Below are positions 28,383-37,288 of a DNA stretch of 64,000 nt, in pieces. Within the stretch, counting starts at the first letter, position 1. The number at the start of each line of letters is the position of its first letter. Source of the DNA: Actinomycetota bacterium (lineage in GTDB: Bacteria; Actinomycetota; Acidimicrobiia; Acidimicrobiales; JAJPHD01); NCBI GenBank assembly GCA_021325455.1, contig JAJPHD010000026.1, positions 1 to 64,000 of the forward strand. The letters are read 5' to 3'. The translations under genes were made by a program, and so were the position numbers. The notes beneath the pieces were generated by a model that did no database searches, was not told the origin of the DNA, and was given only the letters and a program-made list of their open reading frames with translations.

Positions 28383-28673
28383 CTAGGAGACCTCCACAGG
28401 TTCCTCCCCCTCGGGCAACCCCAGGTCCCACTCGAGGATCAGGTTCTCCCGCTCGGCATCGCGAGCCACCCGCTCACGGTTACGGCGGAACTGGGGGTCG
28501 TGGGGGGGCAGGAGGAGCAGACGGGCCAGGGCCCGCTGGCGGAACTCCTCGATCAAGCTCCGGTCCCCGAAGACCCCCTGAACCTCCCAGTGGGGAGCCA
28601 CCGGCCCCAGGTACACCACGCGCGCGTGGCCGCGGGGGGGCTGGGGCTCTTGATCGCTGGACACCAAGGACAC
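28383..28673 (-). CDS. Conserved hypothetical protein (96 aa)
   Basis: Complete ORF with plausible composition, convergent with DUF2342 gene. Confidence 0.55.
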   Translation of the reverse strand: MSLVSSDQEPQPPRGHARVVYLGPVAPHWEVQGVFGDRSLIEEFRQRALARLLLLPPHDPQFRRNRERVARDAERENLILEWDLGLPEGEEPVEVS

Positions 28674-28906
28674 GGGCGGAGCCTACCCACCGGGCGGCTG
28701 GCGCCCCAACGGGCACATAGGCTGCCCGGTCGGGCCATAAAGCTTACGGTGAGTCACCAGAGCCATTAGGCTTCGTTGCATGGCTGCCGATCCCCCTCGG
28801 GAGAGGGCGATCCGGTGAGCGGTGCCGGACGTAACCACCGATGCTCGTGGGAACCACAGCGGGGGGCTACGGGGTCCAACTGGGTCAGGGGACCCATGGA
28901 GGTGTG

Positions 28907-29152
28907 ATGGACACAGCTTGGATGGCCGAGGGGAAGTGCCGGGACTTGCCCCCGTCCATGTTCTTCCCGAGCGATGGGGTGGGGGTGGAGGTGGCCCGGC
29001 GGATCTGCGCCGACTGCCCGGTGAAGGAGCCGTGCCTGGAGTACGCCCTCTACAACCGCATCGACCACGGCGTCTGGGGTGGAGCGTCGGAGCGGGAGCG
29101 CCGCCGCATCGCCCGGCGGCGCCGGATCGCGGCTGCCACCAGCTCCCGCTGA
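28907..29152 (+). CDS. WhiB-family Fe-S transcriptional regulator
   Basis: Cys pattern KCRD..RRICADCPVKEPCLEYAL, GVWGGASERERR turn; GGAGGTG upstream of ATG 28907. Confidence 0.93.
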   Translation: MDTAWMAEGKCRDLPPSMFFPSDGVGVEVARRICADCPVKEPCLEYALYNRIDHGVWGGASERERRRIARRRRIAAATSSR

Positions 29153-29213
29153 CCGGCTGCTCCCGGGCGGGGAGCCTCGGCCCGGGGAACGGGTTGGCAG
29201 CGGTCGCCAGGAG

Positions 29214-30095
29214 ATGACACCTCGGCCGCTGCTCGAATGCGTGGTCAACGTGAGTGAGGGTCGCTCCACGGCCACCTTGGAGCGCCTCGCCGAGGAGGTC
29301 TCCGCATCCCTCATGGACCTGCACTTGGATCCCCACCACCACCGGTCGGTCTTCACCCTGGGCGGCCCGGCGGTGGAGGAGGCCGCCCGGGCGCTCACCA
29401 GCCAGGCCGTTGCCCTTGTCGACCTGCGCACCCACTCCGGTGCTCATCCCCGCCTGGGCGTGGTGGACGTGGTCCCCTTCGTCCCCCTCGAGGGCTCCAC
29501 CCCCGCCGACGCCGTGGCTGCCCGGGACCGGTTCGCGGCCTGGGCCGCCACCACCCTCGATCTGCCCTGCTTCCTCTACGGCCCCGAACGCCCCCTCCCC
29601 GAGGTACGCCGCCGGGCCTGGCTCGACCTGGCACCTGACCGGGGGCCTGCCCGTCCCCACCCCACTGCCGGGGCGGTGTGCGTAGGTGCCCGTCCGCTCC
29701 TGGTCGCTTACAACCTCTGGCTCGAGGACGCTGACCTGGCCCTGGCCCGGGAGCTGGCCCGGGAGCTGCGGGGGCCGGCAGTAAGGGCTCTGGGCCTGGA
29801 CCTGGGTGGTAGGGCCCAGGTGTCCTGTAACCTCGTCGCCCCCAGCGTCGTCGGTCCCGACCGGGTCTACGACGCCGTGGCCGGACGGGCCCGCATATCT
29901 CGTGCCGAGCTGGTGGGCCTGGTCCCGAGGGCCACGCTGGAGGCCATACCCCCCGAGCGCTGGGCACAACTCGACCTCAGCAGAGACCGCACCATCGAGG
30001 CCCGGTTGGCCGCCCTCCCCCACCGGGTGGGCTCGCCCACGGCAAGGGACCCTGCCGGTGACGACGATGCTGCTTCAGGCTCTGGCCAGGGCTAG
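29214..30095 (+). CDS. Glutamate formimidoyltransferase (formiminotransferase domain)
   Basis: MTPRPLLECVVNVSEGRS, DLRTHSGAHPRLGVVDVVPFVPL, FLYGPERPLPEVRR motifs. Confidence 0.92.
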   Translation: MTPRPLLECVVNVSEGRSTATLERLAEEVSASLMDLHLDPHHHRSVFTLGGPAVEEAARALTSQAVALVDLRTHSGAHPRLGVVDVVPFVPLEGSTPADAVAARDRFAAWAATTLDLPCFLYGPERPLPEVRRRAWLDLAPDRGPARPHPTAGAVCVGARPLLVAYNLWLEDADLALARELARELRGPAVRALGLDLGGRAQVSCNLVAPSVVGPDRVYDAVAGRARISRAELVGLVPRATLEAIPPERWAQLDLSRDRTIEARLAALPHRVGSPTARDPAGDDDAASGSGQG

Positions 30096-30382
30096 GAGGC
30101 CGAGGCAGCCTGCTGGGCCTGCCTGGCCATCAGGTTGCGGTGCCGGCGGACCCGGCGGCGCTCCCTCTCGGACAATCCGCCCCAGATCCCGAACTTCTCG
30201 CCATTGGCAATGGCGTACTCCAGGCAGTCCTCCCTCACGACACAGCCCCGGCAGACGGCCTTGGCCTCCCGCGTCGAGGCCCCGCGCTGGGGGAAGAACA
30301 GCTCCGGGTCCACTCCCATGCAGTTGGCCCGCTGCTGCCAGCTGCGGTCCCCGCCCAGGATCTCCTCCAACAGTTGCTCCAT
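30092..30382 (-). CDS. WhiB-family Fe-S transcriptional regulator
   Basis: RANCMGVDPELFFP, AKAVCRGCVVREDCLEYAIANGEKFGIWGGLSERERRRVRR. Confidence 0.95.
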   Translation of the reverse strand: MEQLLEEILGGDRSWQQRANCMGVDPELFFPQRGASTREAKAVCRGCVVREDCLEYAIANGEKFGIWGGLSERERRRVRRHRNLMARQAQQAASAS

Positions 30383-30415
30383 CGGCCTTGCCTTCCCTCA
30401 GGTGCGTGGCACCGA

Positions 30416-30425
30416 TGTAATTACA
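30416..30425. promoter_or_regulatory. Perfect palindrome TGTAATTACA between divergent whiB and macro-domain genes
   Basis: AT-rich 10-bp palindrome in the 75-90 bp divergent intergenic region. Confidence 0.35.
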
Positions 30426-30471
30426 CTCCTGTTATCTTGCTCCAGCCGGGCCCGGGTTGCAAGGGGGAATC

Positions 30472-30978
30472 ATGAGGATCGAGCCCATCCAGGCCGACAT
30501 CACCACGCTCGACGTGGACATGGTCGTGAATGCCGCCAACACGTCCCTCCTGGGAGGGGGCGGGGTGGACGGCGCCATCCACCGGGCCGCCGGGCCGGAG
30601 CTGCTCGAAGCCTGCCGCGCCCACGGAGGTTGCCCGACCGGCGAGGCCCGTCTGACCCCGGGCTTCGGGCTTCCGGCCCGCTGGGTGGCCCATGCCGTCG
30701 GCCCCCGCTGGAGAGGAGGGGACCGGGGGGAAGCTGAGGCCCTGGCCTCCTGCTATCGGGCCGCCCTGGCCCTGGCCGACCAGGTGGGCGCCTCCTCCAT
30801 CGCCTTCCCCGCCATCTCGACGGGCATCTACGGCTACCCCCCGGAGAAGGCTGCCCAGGTGGCGGTGGAGGCCCTGCGCCAGGCGAAGACCAAGGTCGAG
30901 GTCGCCTACCTGGTGGCCTTCGACCGCCCCATGCTCGACACCTACCGGCGGCTGCTGGGGGCGCCCGGAGCGCAATAG
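30472..30978 (+). CDS. Macro domain protein (ADP-ribose binding / O-acetyl-ADP-ribose deacetylase-like)
   Basis: [75 protein letters not shown]. Confidence 0.95.
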   Translation: MRIEPIQADITTLDVDMVVNAANTSLLGGGGVDGAIHRAAGPELLEACRAHGGCPTGEARLTPGFGLPARWVAHAVGPRWRGGDRGEAEALASCYRAALALADQVGASSIAFPAISTGIYGYPPEKAAQVAVEALRQAKTKVEVAYLVAFDRPMLDTYRRLLGAPGAQ

Positions 30979-31098
30979 GTCTTCCTCCGGTCGGTCGCGT
31001 CCCCTTCGTTCTCCATCCGCGCTCGGCCGGGGGAATCATCGCCCAGCGCCCCCTGTTGCTCAGCTAGGGTCGGTGGAGGAAGAGAGAGGACGACGAGC

Positions 31099-31995
31099 GT
31101 GATGGTCATTGCCTTGGCCGTAGGGGCGGCGCTGTGCAATGCCGTGTCCTCCGTCCTCCAACGCCTGGCGGCGCGCAACGCCCCGGACGAGAACTCCTTC
31201 CACCTCCGGCTCCTCACCTACCTGCTGCGCAGGCCCCTGTGGGTGGCGGGGATCCTGGCCATGATGGGGGCTTTCGTGCTTCAGGCCGCCGCCCTCACCA
31301 GGGGCAGCCTCTCGGTCGTGCAGCCCCTGCTCGTGAGCGAGCTGCTGTTCGTGCTGGGCATCCTCGCCTTGTGCCTGCACGTCCGGGTGACCCGCCGGGA
31401 CTGGCTCGGAGCCGCCATGGTGGTGGTGGGCCTGGGCGGGTTCCTGGCCGTGGCGAGCCCGGTGCCCGGTGGCCAGACCCCCGGCCTTCTGCCCCTGATC
31501 GGCACCGGAATAGCCACCCTGGCGGTGGTGGTGGCGGCCATAGGCCTTTCCCAGCACGGCAGCGGCGCCAGGAGAGCCGCTCTTCTCGGGGCAGCGGCCG
31601 GGACCACCTTCGGTCTCACCGCCGCCCTGACCAAGATCTTCACGGTCTCCATCGTGAGCTCGGGCTTCGCCGGCGCCTTCGCCAGCTGGGCCCCCTATGC
31701 CCTGGCCGCCACCGGCCTCAGTGCCGTCTTCCTGGCCCAGAACGCCTACCAGGCCGGACCCCTGGCCGCCTCCCAGCCCGCCTTCACCATCGTCGATCCA
31801 CTGGTCAGCGTGTCCATCGGCGTGGCCCTGTTCGGGGACCGTCTGCGCACCACGGGCTGGGATGTCCTCCTCGAGCTGCTCACGTTCGGTCTCATGGCCG
31901 TGGGGGTGGTCGTGCTCAGCCGGTCACCGCGCCTGCACGGGGACGTGAGCCCGGCACCGGTCCCAGCACGAATACCCGCAGATTCCAGGCATTGA
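31099..31995 (+). CDS. DMT-family (EamA-like) transporter
   Basis: 298 aa, about 9-10 hydrophobic helices; MMVIALAVGAALCNAVSSVLQRLAAR. Confidence 0.8.
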   Translation: MMVIALAVGAALCNAVSSVLQRLAARNAPDENSFHLRLLTYLLRRPLWVAGILAMMGAFVLQAAALTRGSLSVVQPLLVSELLFVLGILALCLHVRVTRRDWLGAAMVVVGLGGFLAVASPVPGGQTPGLLPLIGTGIATLAVVVAAIGLSQHGSGARRAALLGAAAGTTFGLTAALTKIFTVSIVSSGFAGAFASWAPYALAATGLSAVFLAQNAYQAGPLAASQPAFTIVDPLVSVSIGVALFGDRLRTTGWDVLLELLTFGLMAVGVVVLSRSPRLHGDVSPAPVPARIPADSRH

Positions 31996-32030
31996 CCTCG
32001 ATCTACCTCGCTTCTGCCCCCCAGTTCTGA

Positions 32031-32048
32031 GCTATATCTCGAAATAGC
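32031..32048. promoter_or_regulatory. Dyad gctatatctcgaaatagc upstream of the TOBE/HTH regulator (ModE-box-like)
   Basis: GCTAT/ATAGC arms separated by 8 nt, 17 bp upstream of the start codon. Confidence 0.4.
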
Positions 32049-32064
32049 GGGCTAGCATGGCGGA

Positions 32065-32463
32065 ATGACCAGCCTGCGCATGAACCAGGCCGCCCAGCTG
32101 CTCGGGGTGAGCACGGACACCCTGAGGCGCTGGGCGGACAGCGGGCGCCTGCCCTCCACCCGGACCTCCTCAGGGCGCCGGGTGATCGACGGTGCTGATC
32201 TGGCCCGCCTCGCCACCTCGCTGGCGGAGCCATCCTCGCCTCCAGCCGTCGTTTCGGAGTCGGCCCGCAACCGCTTCACGGGCATAGTGACCAGGGTCCT
32301 GCGGGACACCGTCATGGCCCAGGTGGAGATCCAGGCCGGGCCCCACCGGCTGGTCTCCCTGCTCAGCCGGGAGGCCGCTGACGAGCTGGGCCTGGCCCCG
32401 GGGGTCATCGCCGTGGCCGCCGTGAAGGCCACGAACGTCATCGTGGAGCTTCCCGAGCAATGA
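32065..32463 (+). CDS. MerR-like HTH plus TOBE (molybdopterin-binding) regulator
   Basis: MNQAAQLLGVSTDTLRRWADSGRLP HTH; NRFTGIVTRVLRDTVMAQVEIQAGPHRLVSLLSREAADELGLAPGVIAVAAVKATNVIVE TOBE/Mop. Confidence 0.9.
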   Translation: MTSLRMNQAAQLLGVSTDTLRRWADSGRLPSTRTSSGRRVIDGADLARLATSLAEPSSPPAVVSESARNRFTGIVTRVLRDTVMAQVEIQAGPHRLVSLLSREAADELGLAPGVIAVAAVKATNVIVELPEQ

Positions 32464-33359
32464 AGAGCGACCGTCTGGTCCGGGCCGTCCTGGCCCTGTC
32501 CCTGGTCACGCTGCTCGCCGCCTGCGGCGCCGCCCGGGGGGGGAGGGAGCAGACCTCGGCAGCTTGCGCCGGGGGCCAGCGCATCGAGGTCCTGTACGCC
32601 GGCTCCCTGGTGCGGCTCATGGAGCAGGGCCTGGCCCCGGCCTTCCGCTCCGCCACCGGCTGCCGAGGCTTCCAGGGATTCCCCGGCGGCTCGAAGGAGC
32701 TGGCCAACGAGATCAAGGGCCGCGTCCGCCAGGCGGACGTGTTCGTGAGCGCCGACCCGGGGCCGGATCGCCTCCTCATGGGCAAGGCCAACGGGCAATG
32801 GGTCTCGTGGTACGCCGTCTTTGCCCGCTCCCCGCTTCTCCTCGCCTACAACCCCAAGAGCAGCTTCGCTCACCAGCTGCGCACCAAGCCGTGGTGGAAG
32901 GTGGTCACCGAGCCCGGCTTCCGCCTGGGGCGGACCGACCCCCGCCTCGACCCCAAGGGGAAGCTGACCGTGGAGGCCCTCGAGGAGGCGGCCCGGGCCC
33001 ACCACGATCCCGCCCTGACCGCCCTCATTCGCACCCAGGCCGGGGTCTTCCCTGAGGAGGACCTGGTCAGCCGGCTCCAGTCCGGTCAGCTGGATGCCGG
33101 CTTCTTCTACCGGGTCGAGGCGGAGTCCGCCCACCTGCCCACGGTGGGCCTGGGTGGGCTGCACCTGGCGGCGAGCTTCACCGTCACCATCCCCAACCGG
33201 GCCCCTGACCGCCGGGGTGCGGAGGCCTTCACCCGCTTCCTGCTGGGGCGCAGGGCCCGGAGCATCCTGGCCAGCCACGGGCTCACCCCCGTTTCCCCCA
33301 AGCTGTCAGGTGACGTCAGGGCGGTACCGGCCACTCTGCGTTCCGTGCTGGAGGGCTGA
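32460..33359 (+). CDS. modA: Molybdate/tungstate ABC transporter substrate-binding protein (ModA-like)
   Basis: Lipobox LLAACG; LYAGSLVRLMEQGLAPAF..; overlaps TOBE gene (ATGA) and precedes ModBC. Confidence 0.85.
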   Translation: MKSDRLVRAVLALSLVTLLAACGAARGGREQTSAACAGGQRIEVLYAGSLVRLMEQGLAPAFRSATGCRGFQGFPGGSKELANEIKGRVRQADVFVSADPGPDRLLMGKANGQWVSWYAVFARSPLLLAYNPKSSFAHQLRTKPWWKVVTEPGFRLGRTDPRLDPKGKLTVEALEEAARAHHDPALTALIRTQAGVFPEEDLVSRLQSGQLDAGFFYRVEAESAHLPTVGLGGLHLAASFTVTIPNRAPDRRGAEAFTRFLLGRRARSILASHGLTPVSPKLSGDVRAVPATLRSVLEG

Positions 33360-33371
33360 GGCAGGGCGGCC

Positions 33372-35324
33372 GTGCTGGCACGCCAGAGGTCGGCGGAAGA
33401 GATGCCGGCGCCCAACCGCCCGAGGGCGGCCAAAGCCCGGGGCAGGGGCCCCCTCCCCTGGCTCGGGGGCCTCCTGGCCCTCTATCTCCTCGGGCCCATA
33501 GCCGCCCTCATCGGGCGCCTGGGCCCAGCGGCCTGGGCCGGGATCCCCACCTCCGGCCTCGCTGCCGCCCTCGGCGTCTCAGCCCTCACGGCCACGGTCT
33601 CCTCGGCCGTCATAGCCCTTCTCGGCATACCCCTGGCCTGGCTGCTGGCCCAGGGCCGGGGCCGGGCCTGGGACCTCCTGGGCTTGGCCGTACAGCTGCC
33701 CTTGGCCCTCCCTCCCCTCATGAGCGGCATCCTCCTCCTCGAGGTGGTGGGGCCGGCCACCCCCCTGGGGAGCATCTTCGGGGGCCGCCTCACGGACACC
33801 CTGGCCGGCATTGTCTTGGCCCAGACCTTCGTGGCCTCCCCCTTCCTCATCGTGGCGGCCCGGTCAGCCTTCGCTGCCATCGATCCCGGGCTGGACGACG
33901 TGGCCGCCACGCTCGGGCACCGGGGCTGGTCACGCTTCTGGCGGGTGGGGCTCCCCTTGGCAGGACCGGGCATCCGGGCCGGCCTGCTGCTGGCCTGGTT
34001 GCGGGCATTCGGCGAGTTCGGGGCCACCATCATCCTCGCCTACCATCCCTACTCCCTCCCGGTGTTCACCTTCGTGCAGTTCACCGGCACCGGCCTGCCC
34101 GCCACCCTGGCCCCCACGGGGAGCGCCCTCGGGGCCGCCTTCGCGGTCCTCGCCGTAGCCCACTGGCGGCCGGGCCGGTGGCTGTGGTCGAAGGCCCGAC
34201 CCGATGGCTCCGCCCCCATCGCCGTGCCCGGTCCCAGCCCTACCGCCCGGAGCCAGGCTCCTCCCCCGGGACCGCTTGCCATGGATCTCGACATCACGGT
34301 GGGCAGCTTCCACCTGAGGGTCGCCCATAAGGCCCAGGCCGCCCACCTGGCCCTGCTCGGGCCATCCGGGGCTGGTAAGTCTCTCACCCTGCGGAGCCTG
34401 GCCGGCCTCCTCGGGCCGGGGGTGGGGGAGGTTCGGCTGGGTCCCCGCCGGCTGGGGCGGCTTCTCCCCGAGGGCCGGCGGATTGGCTGGGTCCCCCAGG
34501 ACGCCGGCCTCTTCCCCCACCTCTCCGTCTGGGAGCAGCTGACCTTCGGGAAGGAGGCCGACCCGGGTCTGGCGGCCCAGTGGCTGGCCCGGCTGGGCCT
34601 GACCGGGCTGGAGCGGCGCCGCCCCCACCAGCTGTCCGGAGGGCAGCGCCAGCGCGTGGCCCTGGCCCGGGCCTTGGCCCGCTCACCCGATCTGGTCCTC
34701 TTGGACGAGCCGTTCTCCTCCCTGGATTCGCCCGTGCGCAGCGAGCTTCGCCACGAGCTGCGCAGCCTCCAGCGCGAGGCCGGAGTCGCCACCGTCCTGG
34801 TCACCCATGACCCCGAGGAGGCGGCCCTGCTGGCCGATGAGATCCTGGTCCTGGCAGACGGCAGGGTGCTGCAGGCCGGTCCCCGCCGCTCCGTCTTTGC
34901 CCGCCCTAGCTCAGCCCGCGTCGCCCGACTCCTCGGGGTGGACAACCTGAGAAGCGGCACCTGGATCGGGCCGGGCCGGATGCTCGCCGAGGGCACGGAG
35001 CTGGCCTGCCCGGACCTGGGGCTCCCCCCCGGAGCTTCCGTCACTTGGTGCATCCGGGCCGAGCACGTCGTGGTGGACGGGGCGGTGCCCCCCGGCCGGA
35101 GCGAAGGAGGCAGCGTGGGGGTGGTGCTGGACGCCGCCGACCTCGGGGCCTGGCACGAGGTGGTGGTGGTCCTGGATGGGGGGCTCCAGCTGACGGCCCG
35201 GACCCCTACTCCACCCCGCCTGGCTCCGGGCGACCGGTGCCGCGTCGCCGTCCCGCCCGAAGCCCTGACCCTGTGGTCAGGCGAGGAGGCAACCGAGGCC
35301 GCCCGCAGCGCCCAACAGGCCTAA
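33372..35324 (+). CDS. Fused molybdate ABC transporter permease + ATP-binding protein (ModB-ModC fusion)
   Basis: One 650-aa ORF: permease with DDVAATLGHRGWSRFWRVGLPLAGPG EAA loop followed by GPSGAGKSLTLRSLAGLL Walker A, LSGGQRQRVALARALARSPDLVLLDEPFSSLD and a TOBE-like tail. Confidence 0.9.
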   Translation: MLARQRSAEEMPAPNRPRAAKARGRGPLPWLGGLLALYLLGPIAALIGRLGPAAWAGIPTSGLAAALGVSALTATVSSAVIALLGIPLAWLLAQGRGRAWDLLGLAVQLPLALPPLMSGILLLEVVGPATPLGSIFGGRLTDTLAGIVLAQTFVASPFLIVAARSAFAAIDPGLDDVAATLGHRGWSRFWRVGLPLAGPGIRAGLLLAWLRAFGEFGATIILAYHPYSLPVFTFVQFTGTGLPATLAPTGSALGAAFAVLAVAHWRPGRWLWSKARPDGSAPIAVPGPSPTARSQAPPPGPLAMDLDITVGSFHLRVAHKAQAAHLALLGPSGAGKSLTLRSLAGLLGPGVGEVRLGPRRLGRLLPEGRRIGWVPQDAGLFPHLSVWEQLTFGKEADPGLAAQWLARLGLTGLERRRPHQLSGGQRQRVALARALARSPDLVLLDEPFSSLDSPVRSELRHELRSLQREAGVATVLVTHDPEEAALLADEILVLADGRVLQAGPRRSVFARPSSARVARLLGVDNLRSGTWIGPGRMLAEGTELACPDLGLPPGASVTWCIRAEHVVVDGAVPPGRSEGGSVGVVLDAADLGAWHEVVVVLDGGLQLTARTPTPPRLAPGDRCRVAVPPEALTLWSGEEATEAARSAQQA

Positions 35325-35842
35325 TCGGTGGGAGGGCCGGCCCGGAGGGGTCGATTGGCGCGCAGGGGGCGGTTGGCACGGAGGGGGCGGTTAGCGCGCG
35401 GGGAGCGGCCTGGGGGCAGGGAGCGGGTGACCGGCTCCATCACCTCCTCACCCTGGCAGAGGACTGGTCCCTCACCTTCCGCCGGCTGGTCGGCGGAAGG
35501 GATGCCGGACCGGGACGGCCCTGCCAACGACGGGCCAGCCAGGGCCTGGCTGTGGGCTGCCACCCGCCGGCGCAGCAAAGCCACCTCCCGGGACAGCTCG
35601 CCCAACCGGCTGGCCTGCTCGGAGAACCGCTCTGCCCAGCGGGCCTCGGATTCCTCCACCAGGCTCCTGAGGCGCTCAACCTCGCCCCCGATCCCTGAGC
35701 CCGCGTCCTCCCCCCTGGCCAGCTCCATGGTCGAGAGCAGTTGCTTGGCTGCTGCGCTTCCCAACTCCTCGCCCAGCTCGGTCATGGCAGAGCGCAGCTT
35801 GGTGACCACTGACGAGGCCATCTGATCTCCCACCTTGGCCAT
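35321..35842 (-). CDS. Hypothetical coiled-coil protein with ANRPLR tandem-repeat tail
   Basis: MAKVGDQMASSVVTKLRSAMTELGEELGSAAAKQL...; C-term PRANRPLRANRPLRANRPLRAGPPTD; 4-bp convergent overlap with modBC. Confidence 0.65.
   Translation of the reverse strand: MAKVGDQMASSVVTKLRSAMTELGEELGSAAAKQLLSTMELARGEDAGSGIGGEVERLRSLVEESEARWAERFSEQASRLGELSREVALLRRRVAAHSQALAGPSLAGPSRSGIPSADQPAEGEGPVLCQGEEVMEPVTRSLPPGRSPRANRPLRANRPLRANRPLRAGPPTD
35339..35410. repeat. About 3-4 imperfect 18-bp tandem repeats encoding ANRPLR
   Basis: Units ggcgcgcagggggcggtt, ggcacggagggggcggtt, agcgcgcggggagcggcc. Confidence 0.8.
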
Positions 35843-35904
35843 GCTCTTCTCCCGGCGGCTAACTCCCCGGGCTATGGTAGCTGACCCAGGTTAACTAGTA
35901 AATC

Positions 35905-36249
35905 TCAACCGGGAGGCCAACCCATGGGGCGACCTCCCAGCACGTGGATGTGCAGGTGGGGGACGGAGTTGAGGGCGTCGGGGCCGACGTTCAGCACCAG
36001 CCGGTAGCCCCGCTCGGCTATCCCCTCCGAGCTGGCCACTTCCTGGGCCACCTGGAACATGTCGGCCAGCACCTCTCCGTGCTCGCTCCTCAGGTAGTGG
36101 GCGTTCTCGATGTGCTGTCTCGGCACCACCAGGACGTGGGTGGGCATCACAGGGTTGATGTCCCGGAAGGCGTAGGTGGTGTCGGTGCTGGCCACGGCCT
36201 CCGAAGGGAGCTCCCCGGCCAGTATCCGGCAGAAGAGGCAGTCGCTCAC
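35905..36249 (-). CDS. HIT family protein (histidine triad hydrolase)
   Basis: CLFCRILAGELPSE, HVLVVPRQHIENA, NSVPHLHIHVLGGRPMGWPPG. Confidence 0.96.
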   Translation of the reverse strand: MSDCLFCRILAGELPSEAVASTDTTYAFRDINPVMPTHVLVVPRQHIENAHYLRSEHGEVLADMFQVAQEVASSEGIAERGYRLVLNVGPDALNSVPHLHIHVLGGRPMGWPPG

Positions 36250-36290
36250 CGCCGCCGACCCTAGTCCTTCCGGGCAATAGCGTCCGAGCC

Positions 36291-36887
36291 GTGGAGGGCG
36301 AGGGGGACCGGTCCTGGGAGCGTTTCGCCGCCGAACTGGCCCGCATGGCCCGTGCCGCTGAAGGGGAGGAGGTTCTCCGGTCCCGGATCCGCCGGGCTTG
36401 GCTGGGACGCCAAGCCGCCGAGGACCTGGCCTGGGAAGAGCTGGCGCTGGGGTGGGTGGAACGGGGAACGGAGGTGGGACTGGTCACGACGGCCGGCAGG
36501 CGCCGGGGCCGGCTGGCCGGGGTGGGGCAGGACTTCGTGATCCTGGTCGAGGCGGGGCCCGACAAGGGCCGGGACGAGCTTCCCTCGAGCCATGCGGTCC
36601 TCATTGCCAGTGCCGCCATCTGCCAGATGGTCCCGGAGCGGGGTGAGGTGCAGCCCGGACCTGGTCATGGAGTCCCAGGGGAGCTCATGGCGATGGTCGA
36701 TGCCCTGGACGCCCTTGCTGCCGCCCGAACCAGGGTCAGGATCGTGGCACCTCCGTCCCCCCCGCTGGAGGGGGACCTCAGGTGGGTGGGTCGGGACCTG
36801 GTGTGCCTGCTGGCCCGACCGGACCGCCGAGCTGTCTACGTGCCCCTGGCTGCCATCGCTGAGCTCGGGATCCGTTCACTCCCTTGA
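36291..36887 (+). CDS. Conserved hypothetical protein
   Basis: 198-aa ORF with coding-like composition, divergent from HIT gene. Confidence 0.6.
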   Translation: MEGEGDRSWERFAAELARMARAAEGEEVLRSRIRRAWLGRQAAEDLAWEELALGWVERGTEVGLVTTAGRRRGRLAGVGQDFVILVEAGPDKGRDELPSSHAVLIASAAICQMVPERGEVQPGPGHGVPGELMAMVDALDALAAARTRVRIVAPPSPPLEGDLRWVGRDLVCLLARPDRRAVYVPLAAIAELGIRSLP

Positions 36888-36962
36888 ACGGCCGGCCCAC
36901 TTCGGATAGCAGTGGGCGATGGGGAGGGAGCACTCCCTGCGCTTGCTCCCTTTAGGGTCGGC

Positions 36963-37214
36963 CTACCCCGAGGACTCCGACTTGGGCTCGGGGTACAGGT
37001 GCTTGAGCGTGCCGGGCGTGATGCGAGAGGCCTCGATGAACCGGACGACGTCGGCAGCCTTGAGCCTGATGACGCGGCCGAACTGGTAGGCGGGGATCTG
37101 TCCCTCGTCGATGAAGCGGTAGAGAGTGCGCAAAGTCACTCCCAGTCGCTCCGATGCCTGACGCGTGCTCAGCCACTGGATGTGCTCGTCAGTGGTCGGT
37201 GTAGCGTCCTCCAT
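36963..37214 (-). CDS. Excisionase-family/MerR-like HTH DNA-binding protein
   Basis: WLSTRQASERLGVTLRTLYRFIDEGQIPAYQFGRVIRLKAADVVRFIEASR. Confidence 0.88.
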   Translation of the reverse strand: MEDATPTTDEHIQWLSTRQASERLGVTLRTLYRFIDEGQIPAYQFGRVIRLKAADVVRFIEASRITPGTLKHLYPEPKSESSG

Positions 37215-37288
37215 GTTGCCATCGTACCCTATCGTGATCCATTACGGCCTATCTCATGGGCTTCTGCCCGAAGCTCCATGTGGCGCCC

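Noticed and set aside
35339-35410. 18-bp repeats considered as iterons or CRISPR
   Set aside because: In-frame coding repeats (ANRPLR) within a plausible ORF, no spacers.
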